This document shows positions 21,354 to 31,587 of a DNA stretch of 64,000 nt, in pieces; the first letter of the stretch is position 1; every line of letters begins with the position of its first letter. The notes beneath the pieces are model-generated. The model searched no databases. It saw only the letters and a program-made list of their open reading frames with translations, and had not been told where the DNA came from. A program made the translations under genes and the position numbers. Origin of the DNA: Blastomyces gilchristii SLH14081 (Eukaryota; Ascomycota; Eurotiomycetes; Onygenales; Ajellomycetaceae); the NCBI RefSeq assembly GCF_000003855.2, contig NW_003101673.1, positions 630,734-694,733 of the forward strand, in the 5' to 3' direction.

Positions 21354-23168
21354 GATGATGTGCGGCGGGGAAATTTCATGTACGGTACCAGTTGCCCTGT
21401 CTATTTTGTTGTTGATTGACTTTCCTGGTGTTCCAAAGCATCCAAAAGTAAACAGAAATTAAAAAAACGAAAGAACGTATTCATTAATTTTTTTTCAACC
21501 TCAAATGTCGGTCAACGAGGAAAATTAGAGAAATAAGCAATAAATACGACAAGCCCGGTGCTGTCCGTTGTTGTCGTATGCAGCTTTCGACCGGAAAAGG
21601 ACGAAGCAGGCGGAGGTGAAATAAGAGTATTTTCAAGTGAGAGTACACAGCCGGGGGGCCAATGACGACAGAGAAGACGAATCAGTCCCGACCAGGACCA
21701 GAGCGCTAGAGGGACGCGGTTGGCGAAGACCAGTTAAAGAGAGCGAGAATAAGGTCGTAGTGTAGGCCGTCCGTGGTTAAAAGAGTGAGGGGACAATAGC
21801 CCAGAACAGCCAGGCAATAGAGAGGAGGAGAGAGGAAGAGAGAGGATTCCTGTCCATGAATTGGAGCAATGGTGGTGGAGGAGGTGGAGATATATGAATA
21901 ATGAAGAATGACTCGCTGCCGGGATGTTTTGATATTGGCGTGGTTGGTGCCAGAAGTGGCTGGGAACAGCAGCTAACTAGTTATGTGAGGCCAGACCGGG
22001 CTCAAGAGGACGGGGCCAGCAGCGGATTGGCTGGGAAATACACAATAATCCTGGATTGTCCTTTACTATTCCCTGTTGCCGCCAGGCTTTTAGTAGTAGA
22101 TGTGGTCTTCCCTGATCCTCATATCCGGTATCTGGCCGTTGTCTTGACGTTGGGAATGATTTACTTCGTGATGTTTTGTTGATGTTCAGATTCACCGTTC
22201 AAATGCCAAGCATATGTCCCCGTGACCGCAGCCTCCGGGCTATTATTTTTCCGCCACCGGGCCTAGTTTAGCGATCAAGCCGTGCAGCCACATCTTGGCA
22301 GTGCCACAGTCTAGCCCGCTTTGGAAAGGGTCTTGGCATCCATGGATCTTCTTCTTCTTACTTCAACTTCAGATCAATCATTATTATTATTACATATATA
22401 ACTACCAACCGTCATTACCGTCATCACCGTCAATCACCGTCAATCACTGTCAATGCCTGGTCACTAGGTCGCCACCGCAGCAATTCAACTAACTACTAGT
22501 AGTAGTTCACTACCTTCCCTATATTCATCATATATTCGTCTTGACTCTTTCATTCAACGAGAGTATTCCAGGGAATCTCTCCCAAATTCCCCCTCTTATT
22601 ATACACCGATGTTTAGACAGGTTTACCTCCCATGACGGGCAGGCCGGGAGAATTGATTGACATATATTACTACCCCTAAGATCGCGCTTTTGCGCAACGG
22701 CTGGGGACACCGTCTAGCGTATAATAAGTTATTCAATACCTTGATTACCACATTATGGTAGGCTGTATCCTCTTTCCGAGGAGCTTTGACATATAATTTC
22801 CCTCTCACGCAGGTTGTGTTTCGCCATAAAAAGCAACCGCTTAGGTTACCGCAACGAAAGCTGCTATTCGTCACGATGTCGAGTCGAGCTGTTTCTACCC
22901 GCTAAAAGCACGAAGTTGGATCTAATTCCCTATTGACGGCCTCGTCCTGTTCACCAGCCTTGACTGAAGAAAGCTACCGTTTCCTACCTCCCCTCAGCCA
23001 GGCAAAGAAAACTCATCAGAGGGTCCATTGAAGCGGAGGCCCCAACCTCGAAAATTACTGCGAGAACTATTTAAACTCCACATGCCACCAGACACGGCTC
23101 CCACTAATAGCTGTGGCGTTTATACCTGCTCTCTTTGTTCCAACCTCGCCACGAGCTAAATCTCAGTT

Positions 23169-23726
23169 GTGACACACGGCCTAAGGAGTGCCCCTGAGTT
23201 GGACTCCGTCGCTCTCATTACCATCCTACAGCATCATCGTCTTATACAAATATATTTCTTTAGTAGGATTCACCCATCCACTCCTATATCCCCTCTCCAT
23301 GTCCACGAAATGACTAGCTGGATGAACCTTTGCCGGCGACCTGTCAAAGCCACCAAGACCAGCATCACAACCCCTACGCCCGAGACTCAAACGATTGTAC
23401 CCCATGGACAAAGATTCTTCTCCTACCTTAGAAGAGGCTATGGAGCTCTTCGTGAATTGAGTACCTGCCAAGCAAGCAAAGATGGGAGATGGAATTGTCC
23501 AATGTCATCCTTATCCATAATAGCCTCTAGAGTCATTCTTGCGGCAGGAACCGGTGAATTCTGGGAGATCTTGTCTGATCCTGGTTTTGAAGCGAGATTG
23601 ATCCACAATAACATCCCTATTAATGATTCTATGGCGGACAGGTGTCGCATTTGCATGATTGCGGGACGCAGAGATCATTTTAAATATTTCCTATCAGAAT
23701 ATTATGACAGAGTCCATCCAGTTTAA
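23169..23726 (+). CDS. Hypothetical protein, doubtful
   Basis: An open frame of 185 codons, the longest in the island. An internal ATG at 23310 would give MTSWMNLCRRPVKATKTSI. The C-terminal part contains DRCRICMIAGRRDHFKYFLSEYY, a CxxC followed by His that could be a decayed zinc knuckle. No family is recognised, codon use is not biased as in neighbouring genes, and there is no neighbouring exon. It could be a species-restricted gene or chance; chance is somewhat more likely. Confidence 0.25.
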   Translation: MTHGLRSAPELDSVALITILQHHRLIQIYFFSRIHPSTPISPLHVHEMTSWMNLCRRPVKATKTSITTPTPETQTIVPHGQRFFSYLRRGYGALRELSTCQASKDGRWNCPMSSLSIIASRVILAAGTGEFWEILSDPGFEARLIHNNIPINDSMADRCRICMIAGRRDHFKYFLSEYYDRVHPV

Positions 23727-23911
23727 ACGCCCAGCAGGTATTAAGGCTATTAATGAGGAGATCCTATCCTTTAGACTCGCCTGACATGGGCTGTCTATCA
23801 GGGAACTTTTTGATGACTGACTACATTCTAGCGAGCCCTACTGATGATCATTTGCTGTCACCGCAACAGTGAATTTGCAACTCGAAACTATATGGGGCAA
23901 GCCTCTACAAA

Positions 23912-23929
23912 CCCCCCCCCCCCCCCCCC
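23912..23929. repeat. Poly-C run of 18
   Basis: Eighteen consecutive C, followed by GGG. Such runs are rare and can form i-motif/G-quadruplex-like structures; the exact length is prone to sequencing error. Confidence 0.85.
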
Positions 23930-26019
23930 GGGAATAGATGTGCGGAAGCGCGCTTTGGAATGAGAACGGGGATGTCCCTGGATGAAAAGACTAAATCATT
24001 CAGTTGATAACGTCTGTCACAATCTCCGGATTTATTCACGAGCAAAAGCTGGCATCCCTCTCAGACAGCCATGAGATTCTTATTCAACAAAAAAGACAGT
24101 ATTATTTTGCTCCACTATCTCCTTTTTTTCGGATATTCACTGCTGTGCATTGCCATACCATGCATGCAGCGAGATCTTCTTGCTGCATCCCTTGCGAGGG
24201 AAACTAGTAAAGGGCTACTGCGAGCTTTTTCGAATCAGTTAATGACAGGGGCCAGTATGGTGTTATAAGTGTGGAGGTGAGCTATGAAGGGCGAAGGGAG
24301 AGATGTCTCATCTTCTCCGTATTTAATCATCAGACGCTACTAGGATACATGTCCAGCTAGTGCGAGAGTGATCCAGAATATAATTTCTGCGTACTCAGCT
24401 ATCTGGAATATTTCAACACGAATCCTGGGCCGAGTTCCCGGCCATATTTCGACCGCCGTTGACATAACAGCTAATCCCAAGTTAACTATGCCGCATCCCA
24501 TCACTCATCGCAAAACTAACAAGCTATAATAAACCTCATCTCTGGAACCTTTCAATGGTGTTATGTCCCTGCTCTGTGCATTATATTCTTCTTTTTGATG
24601 ATAAACCCATAGGGGCAACCATCAGTTACACCGGTTGTTAGACAGTTCTCGGCCTGGAACCTACAGCACTTATTACCAACGCATTGAGTGCCGACTCTCT
24701 ATATCTAATGGGACTTTGTCCTCATACATATTAGATGCACAACCATCTACACTCGCTCTATCCTGTACTCGCTACTTGTCACCTTGGATGACCTAGCTAC
24801 TGCTTGAAGGGTGTATCCGTAGAGGGCCCCTTCCCCTTGGGGTACCAGATCGGCGTGGGTTCTAGTGCGTATACGGCATGTGATATCGCGGCAGTGATGT
24901 TGAGCATGCGCCTGGCCTCCGCTCAACCCTACGTCCTACGTGGATAAAATATCCCCTTGAATACAGTCTATCTCAGAAGCATACACGCAACAGTGCTAAT
25001 CAATTTTTCAGGCAATGTTGGCTTGAGCGGAAGGGATTGTGGAAGGTTGGTTCTTTCGAGAAGGAAAGCAAAGGTTCTCAGATTTTCTGACAGATTACAG
25101 AACTGGTCGAACATCCCAAACGCAATTGGAAAACACCATGATTGGTTTTTGGAGACAGAGAACATGGAGGACTGTGAGCATGGACAACCAAAGGATCGCT
25201 GAGAACAAAAATGTTGTTTATCATTAGAGGATGAAAGAAACATCTGCATACATGGAAATCGAATGGAGATTGGTTCCCCATGCCCTCAAACGATCAAACC
25301 AAGTTAAATCAATATCAATTGTGCTTGATGTCTCGTAAGCCTAATTGAAATCGGCATGCCGTTGTCAACGCTTTAATCAATGTCGGTTATTAGAGGACTA
25401 TCACTCGCATTGTTCTGATCAACTGAAGCGAAATTATCTTCATGTTCAGTATCATGGATCTTATCCACATCCAATTATCAATACTCCTTCTACTGGGCTA
25501 TGCAATTGAAAAAGAACGATTATTTTTCATCAAATATCACGAAGAAGATAACCCCGACCAAACAGCTCATCAATGGTGATTGCTTTTAATCGAGATCTTA
25601 TCTCAACGGTAATTATTAACTCGGCATGTCTATTTGAGAGTACATGATGAAGTGAATCACAGGAATTCGCCACATCTCTGCACAATCCTTTTTTTCCTTT
25701 GGAAGGGCAGGCTGAAGGGACGTACGGGACATTAAGGAGTAACTCCCTGGATGCAGAGGCAAGAAATACTACCATCAACAGATATCCCACATCACACGAT
25801 GACAAACCAATTTCATACCGCCCTACACTGGATGGTGAATCTAATATGTCAAAGACATAACTTGCAAATTTACGAAACACGTCACAATCATTCCTGACAG
25901 GGATGATATGGACACCAGTCAGTGGGCTGAAGCACTGCTTAGACACCTATTGCAAGCAGACTGAGCAATTCCCAGATGAATTATCTCTGATTGTGACCCC
26001 GTTGCCAAGCCCCATAAGT

Positions 26020-26282
26020 GGGCGTTGGGGGCGCCAACCGCCGTCATCATGATTCGCATGCGATATAATAATCCCAAAAATAGCCGCACCCCTTACATCA
26101 ACCACCGAGAAATCCCGTTATCTGAGCTTCACAAGTTCACTCATCAACTAATAGATAAAGTGGCCTTGGTATATGTGCATTCTCGTACTGAAGATGCTGA
26201 CGTTGTCAAGACACTTGATATCCCCTATTTTGATATCCCGTATTACACGAGCAAACTGGAAGCGTCGGTAGGATTCAATTGA
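26020..26282 (+). pseudogene. Relic resembling the C-terminal helicase core of a RecQ-type (mobile or telomere-linked) helicase
   Basis: The frame at 26025-26282 reads GAPTAVIMIRMRYNNP, then IPLSELHKF and DKVALVYVHSRTEDADVV followed by KTLDIPY and YYTSKLE. This order mirrors the second RecA-like lobe of RecQ helicases in fungal mobile or subtelomeric helicase genes: 'xVxRxxTxRPNIxY', a spacer, 'KxIVYVRSRxEADxLAxxLxxPYYHSxL'. Upstream, in another frame, LSLIVTPLPSPI could be the remains of the 'LLTATLPP' motif. There is no start or flanking conserved frame, and the Walker A and DExH motifs were not found. I read it as a degenerate fragment; similarity is by eye and could be accidental. Confidence 0.4.
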
Positions 26283-26565
26283 TTGTTTCAAAAATAAGAA
26301 CAGGCCAAATCCCTGCCGTTGTGGCAACGTCGGCCCTAGGTTGAGGGCCTTGACCTCCCCTTTGTCGACTCTGTTGTCCATTGGAATGGTTCCCTACTCT
26401 GCCATTTACCAAGCCCAACACTCCACACCCCTTGGCCATCAGAGCGTGAGTCCTAGAGAAAACCTCAGTCTCGAGCTGTAGTCACAGTCACATCCACAAT
26501 CGCTTCCCACTACCCCGTCGACATGAGTCTTTATATGGCTCGTCGAGGATCATCGATGAGAACTA

Positions 26566-27571
26566 TTGTGTGTACTTTCTCTTCCTTTCTGAGTTCTTAT
26601 CGCCTTTAAGGAGATTATTGTTTACCAAGTGGCGTCCTGAGAAGGCTCGAACTTCCAACCCCTCAATGAACAGAATGGAGAGGCAGGGAACGAGGGGAAC
26701 GTTGCCTATCACACTAGATGCGACGATCATGGCGACGTTTACATGAGAACTACACCTTATCAAGTATGATGATACAGCATCAAGACTAATGACTCACGCT
26801 TAACCACAGCCATGTGAAACACCACATGCAGTCAATAAGCGAGATAATATTCCTATATTTCGTGCAGCGCATGTCAGAGAGCTTTCTCTTCTCTTCACCA
26901 TCATCATAGCTAGCAGAGCAATGAGGTCATGGTTATTGAGTTGTGGCGGAAGCCCCCTACTCCAACCCCTTTTTGTTCCTTGGAGCTTCGCTTCTGCTCC
27001 ACCCATTCCCACCCAGTCCTTCCTTCAGATTCCCAGGCATACACCCAGGCTTCCGCTGAGAAGCATGCCATAGTAATCGCCGAGGTCTGGAAGAACGAAG
27101 ACGGCCGCTACGGGGACCTGAAGCAGCGAATTACCCCTTACTATCGCATTAAAGCAGATGGCCTTCTGGCAATGGGTGGAGCTTCCGCTCCAGGGAACAA
27201 GAAGGAGTGGATGTAGGGGGCTTCCAAGAAGAAGCCTATCGATTTCCTACAGTTGGGCACGATGGATTCGGCAGCGAACGGTTGTCAACAATTTCCCCGG
27301 GCATCCAGGGCGGAAAGCACGGCGCCCGACAGTCAGGCGGAAACAAGACAGACATCTGGGGAGGGTTCCCGCCGTCCGCTCACACAGCCCCTGCGTTCGC
27401 TCTTTCCGCGATCACATAGGATTGTTTATATGTATATATAGAGAGAGGGGTTAACGCCTAGCCTTCTAGAAGAGAATCGGACAGTATTTAACTACTTTTG
27501 GGCCTACACGTCGCGTACGCAGCAGAATCACTTTGTTGTGTGTTCTTTTTCTTCCTTTCTGAGCTCCTATC
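26566..27571. repeat. Direct repeat of a 36-mer 970 bp apart (possible LTR-end remnants)
   Basis: 26566-26601 and 27536-27571 both read TTGTGTGT, then a pyrimidine stretch with CTTCCTTTCTGAG, ending CTTATC or CCTATC, with 4 mismatches in 36. Ending a pyrimidine-rich stretch in CTGAG(T/C)(T/C)CTTATC is reminiscent of the 3' end of Ty1/copia LTRs in ascomycetes, but no primer-binding site, TG...CA ends or gag-pol frame could be recognised. Confidence 0.45.
26948..27225. mobile_element. Fold-back inverted repeat, MITE-like
   Basis: Left arm 26948-27011 and right arm 27167-27225 are imperfect reverse complements over about 60 bp. Both start GGAAGCCCCCTAC and both contain TTGTTCC(T/C)TGGAGC and CTCCACCCATT(C/G)CCA. 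About 155 bp without obvious coding lie between them. The size (278 bp) and terminal inverted repeats fit a miniature inverted-repeat element. A clear target-site duplication is not visible. The element lies within the 970-bp interval between the repeated 36-mers. Confidence 0.6.
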
Positions 27572-27839
27572 ACTGCGTAATGGGATTTGAGTTTGTCAGT
27601 ATCAAGTTACGTAACTACACTCTTTTTGTGAAAAGTTCTTGGATGTAGGATAGCTACGCTAACTGGTTGTTAAGGGGCTGAACAATTCCATACATCAACA
27701 CCCGGCTCTTGTTGGTTTTCCATTTTATTTTATTTTTATTCTTTTCCTTCCCCATTTCATTTCTGTCCACTTCTCTATTTTCTATTTAAGGACTTTTGTA
27801 TTTTATTTTAATTTTTTCCCCCTTGTTTTTGGTTGAGGT

Positions 27840-27925
27840 TTTTTCTCTTCTTCACTTTTTCTTTTTCTTTTTCTTTTTCTTTTTCTTTTTTCTTTTTTCT
27901 TTCTTTTTTCTTTTTTTTAGTTTTT
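27840..27925. repeat. (TTTTTC)n pyrimidine tract
   Basis: Repeated CTTTTT/CTTTTTT units ending in poly-T. Simple sequence. Confidence 0.9.
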
Positions 27926-28338
27926 TTGCCCCTTTCCATCAATCCATGATTTTAGGATAGCATCCTACATTGCCTCCTCCTCCTCTCCTCACATCTGTCG
28001 CCCATACGTGTGCCTGTCCTTGAAAAGAAAGAAGAATAAAAGAATAAAAAATAAACAAAAACACATAATTAACAAAGCTACCGCCCTCAACAGCCGAACC
28101 CACCGACATTCATCTGGTGTTTGCAGGTCAAAAAGTGTAAACTTGGACAAATTTTAAAACATATCGAGATAGAAATAGAGGAGAAGACAAAATTAATCCA
28201 CTGACATGTAAAAAAGGCGAGAAAAGAGAAAAGAAAAGAGAGAAAGAAACGCAAAATAAGAGCGGAAAACACTATTTCCCGCCACCGACCAAATATACTC
28301 CATTTGTAGCATCATAAAACCGACCCAGCGAAGTAAAG

Positions 28339-31300
28339 TCAGTCATCAAGCGAACCTCGTAGTACTTCTTCAGCCGCGATCCCCGCCGTCCACATCGCAG
28401 AATCATAGTCATCCGCCGTACTCCACCCTTTGCCCAGGCGACCCTTCCTCTTCCCTTTGCCCCACTGACTCCCTCTCCGGCGATCGCCACCAGTAGCATC
28501 AGTCGGATCCTCTCCGTCAACAGACCCGTAATCTCCATCACAATCTTCCCCTGCGCTCTGCGCATAAAGCAAACCCCGCTCCAAACGACTCACATATCCC
28601 TCAAGCCGTATATCATCCTCCTCTTCAAAATCCTCTCCATTCCCCGCATTCCTGTTCCCATTCCCATTGCCATTAACGAGGGCATTCACATTCATATTCC
28701 CATGCCCCCGCCTCCGATGGCCAGCTAACTTATCAGCCCACGCCCACATATTCTCTCGCACCTCGTCATTACTCTCATCGACATCCCAACACTCATTCCT
28801 CGCACAAAAGCTAAGAAATGCCCGCCAAGACTCATCCTTCGACACGCCAACAAGAACGTCCGGACTGCCTATGACTATCAACCCTTCCTTTGCCCGCGTC
28901 ATGGCCATGTTGAACCGGCGCCTTTCGCCAACCAGCCCCAGCCCGAATGACTGGTCCTGCTCTATAAATCGCATCTCGGCGCGTGTGCGCGTCGTGCAGA
29001 TTATCAGGAAACGCGTTTCTAGACCCTGGAATGCCTCGACGGGCCCAATGTTGACTGAGTGAAGGTTGTGATCGCGGAAGAGGCGGCGGAGGTGGGCTAC
29101 TTGGGTCAGGAAAGGGGTTATAACGGCGATTTCTTGTTGGGTGATGGGGCGCATTGGCGGTGTTGAGGATGTTGGAGTTGCGGTGCTGGTGGTATTAGAA
29201 GGGTATGTTAGGCTGTTGGAATGGTCGAGAAGAGATTGTACGAATTGTAGAGCTTTGAGAGCCTCGCCCTGGTTAAAAAGGCCACTGCCGGCGGGGCTGT
29301 GAAGGATTTCTTCCACATCGTCGGGAGAGGTGTTACAGGCGAATAACATTGGCCAGCGATGGGGTGCTTTCCATACTGGCCACGATGGAACCGGTCCATC
29401 TGGGTGTGCTGGGGTGGCTGAGGGGATGAGGGTGTCGCTGTAAAACAAAACGGATGGCATAGCAAGTATGGAGGTATGAGACCGGTAGTTGCGGGTAAGA
29501 TTGGTGAATGCTGGTCGTGGAATTGGAAGCATTTCTTGCGTTAGCTTCTTATACGGTCCGGCATTTCGGCGAGAGAGGGGGTGATCGGCGTAAATAGGGA
29601 GGGAAAATAGGCGTTCGAATAAAGAGACTGAGAACGCTGTGTTTGTATTTGAAACTCGAGGTCCGAGCTGGTGCTCATCTCCTGCCATGATGAATAACGG
29701 TAAGGTGGACCTTGCGTTGGTCACGTCAACGCTTTCCTTGACACACAATGGCGTTGAGACCACCGTCAGTGGGACACAAACCATAGGCTCAGTGGCTTGC
29801 GCTGCTTCGTCCACGATCAAGGCTGTCCAGTGAAGCATATCCCGCGGGTTTGGTTTTATCCCTGGTAAGATAGAACTCAACATCTCGTATCCCAACTTCA
29901 TTAGATCCTGGTTAGTCAGCCGTGCCCTAACAAGCATATGGGCATCCTGGCAGGTTGTCACCACGACTTTGTAGTTCATCATAATTTTGAACTCGGGTAT
30001 TGAAAAAAGATCGTTCTCCGAATGAGTGTACGGCAACAGCTGGTCAGGGACTTCTGCAAATGACCTTGACCATCCATTAAGTCTGAACATTTCGTGAGGT
30101 TGCAAGTGCTTAGCCAGCCGCATAGCCAGGGTGTCGGCTGCGGGGTTGGATGGCGCACAGAGCAAAATATGAGGTTTTATTTTATCATTTCGACGCAGGA
30201 GCTGTAGCGTGCATTCAACCACGGTTTTTGTTTTACCAGACCCTGGTACCCCAGATATCAAAAATGGAATAGTACCAAAATTGCGAGTTATTATAGAATC
30301 GACTGCTTTCATCTGCTCGTAATTCAGGTCCTTATCGACCCAGCTGTGTTCGAAAGCTCCTTTGGGGAGCGTCGTTTGCAAAGCAGCATCACTTGGCTCT
30401 GGAAAGAGCATATGACGAAGCCAATTTTGCTTGTTTTCAATTGACCCAGCCATCTCCGACTTGACATCTTCGTGTTCCCATGGTCTGCCATCTGTGACGT
30501 CAACAACAGCTCTCCAGAGAGGTACAAACAGATCTGGTTGGACAGTAAATTGGATATTGCAGAGTCGAGATGCTGGGAGAAGATGATCGACCCGGATAAT
30601 GAGCGTTTCCTTCGCCACGGATATGCCCCATACAACAGCGTGATGTTGGTGACCTGAAAAGCCTGGCGCAATGGACCCCGTGAGGTTTGTCTTGTTATGA
30701 CTCAGCCATTCAGCCCCTTGCTGGGCAAGTTGTGGGAAAGGTACTATCTGTCGAACAAGTACGGTGTCTCCCAGGCCAACTTTTGGGGCGCCATCCTTAA
30801 GGCCTGGTACATGGAGACTGTACAGATTCTGTCTGGCATCCGTCAATGTAAGTAAGACGTTGTAGAGACTGTGTCCTGCTAGCTCTTGGGAATAGTTCAT
30901 CCCTTCCAATAGAAGGCATTCGTCAAAATAATAAAGATAAGAGGATGGCGACAGATTCTTGGTGTGGCGGGAGATTGACACGGGCACGCTCTTGAGCGTT
31001 GGTAAATTTTCAACGGGCAATGGCTCCAAAAACGAAGTCCCTGAGAACCGGGCAACATATGCCGCAAAATCGATGCTCTTCAGTTGCGTGCTATACCTAT
31101 CAACCGCTGGAGATCGGTTAATGGCAATGAGATACGCCGGAACATAGCTACGGGCATACACATCCGGCTTCCAAGTTGTTGAGCGGCCCGCTAGCTGGTT
31201 GGTGCTGTCGTACATCGGTCTATGATTTGGCCATGTCGGAAGTTGTGGATTATGAGAGAATTGGTATGATTCATCGACGGAGAATGCTTCCCTTCTTCGT

Positions 31301-31587
31301 TCAAGATAGTTGAGTTGTTGGCCTTGAAATCCAACGACGGCATTCTGCGACCTTGAATTCAATGCTGTAGCTGTATAGCTATTTGAATAAGTTTGAACCG
31401 GGACATCTTGCCGCGAGGAATTACTTGGTGCTATCGAAAGACCCCCATTTGTTTGAATCCTCGGATGACTATGTGAAGGTGGGCTTGTTGTAGCAGCCCC
31501 ATTCACACCATCCACAGAAACTAGCTGGCCAGAGGGGTCTATAATTGGTATTGCACAGGTTCGAGGTCTCGAGATATGAGAAGCCAT
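28339..31587 (-). CDS. SF1 helicase, Upf1/MOV10-like
   Basis: 1082 residues, one exon. All SF1B helicase motifs are present in order: Q region FEHSWVDKDLNYEQMKAV (412-429), motif I GVPGSGKTKT (446-455), Ia LLCAPSNPAADTLA (475-488), II IVDEAAQATEP (591-601), III IMAGDEHQLGPR (633-644), IV LTRNYRSH (697-704), V IGPVEAFQGLE and VI FNMAMTRAKEGLIVIG near 890-940. The disordered first 140 residues are Ser/Asn-rich. The C-terminal 130 residues are acidic then basic, with a Gly/Asn repeat (NGNGNGNRNAGNGED). There is no Upf1 Cys/His-rich domain, so it is closer to the SDE3/MOV10 group, which acts on RNA in silencing or RNP remodelling; whether it uses RNA or DNA is not decided by sequence. It borders the 7-kb gene-poor island on its 3' side. 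Confidence 0.93.
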   Translation of the reverse strand: MASHISRPRTCAIPIIDPSGQLVSVDGVNGAATTSPPSHSHPRIQTNGGLSIAPSNSSRQDVPVQTYSNSYTATALNSRSQNAVVGFQGQQLNYLERRREAFSVDESYQFSHNPQLPTWPNHRPMYDSTNQLAGRSTTWKPDVYARSYVPAYLIAINRSPAVDRYSTQLKSIDFAAYVARFSGTSFLEPLPVENLPTLKSVPVSISRHTKNLSPSSYLYYFDECLLLEGMNYSQELAGHSLYNVLLTLTDARQNLYSLHVPGLKDGAPKVGLGDTVLVRQIVPFPQLAQQGAEWLSHNKTNLTGSIAPGFSGHQHHAVVWGISVAKETLIIRVDHLLPASRLCNIQFTVQPDLFVPLWRAVVDVTDGRPWEHEDVKSEMAGSIENKQNWLRHMLFPEPSDAALQTTLPKGAFEHSWVDKDLNYEQMKAVDSIITRNFGTIPFLISGVPGSGKTKTVVECTLQLLRRNDKIKPHILLCAPSNPAADTLAMRLAKHLQPHEMFRLNGWSRSFAEVPDQLLPYTHSENDLFSIPEFKIMMNYKVVVTTCQDAHMLVRARLTNQDLMKLGYEMLSSILPGIKPNPRDMLHWTALIVDEAAQATEPMVCVPLTVVSTPLCVKESVDVTNARSTLPLFIMAGDEHQLGPRVSNTNTAFSVSLFERLFSLPIYADHPLSRRNAGPYKKLTQEMLPIPRPAFTNLTRNYRSHTSILAMPSVLFYSDTLIPSATPAHPDGPVPSWPVWKAPHRWPMLFACNTSPDDVEEILHSPAGSGLFNQGEALKALQFVQSLLDHSNSLTYPSNTTSTATPTSSTPPMRPITQQEIAVITPFLTQVAHLRRLFRDHNLHSVNIGPVEAFQGLETRFLIICTTRTRAEMRFIEQDQSFGLGLVGERRRFNMAMTRAKEGLIVIGSPDVLVGVSKDESWRAFLSFCARNECWDVDESNDEVRENMWAWADKLAGHRRRGHGNMNVNALVNGNGNGNRNAGNGEDFEEEDDIRLEGYVSRLERGLLYAQSAGEDCDGDYGSVDGEDPTDATGGDRRRGSQWGKGKRKGRLGKGWSTADDYDSAMWTAGIAAEEVLRGSLDD

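Larger units (their letters stand above)
21354..28338. other. 7-kb gene-poor island
   Basis: The first 0.6 kb (21354-21950) is the leader and promoter of the C2 gene. From about 22.2 to 28.3 kb no intact gene could be supported. It contains an 18-base C run (23912-23929), a helicase-like relic (near 26.0-26.3 kb), a fold-back repeat (26948-27225), a repeated 36-mer (26566 and 27536) and a long pyrimidine tract (27840-27925). This mix suggests old transposon debris between conserved genes. Confidence 0.6.

Noticed and set aside
22623..22874. 83-codon minus frame with RxGKLYVKAPRKED-like text
   Set aside because: A superficial likeness to fragments of mobile-element proteins, without enough consecutive similarity to call.
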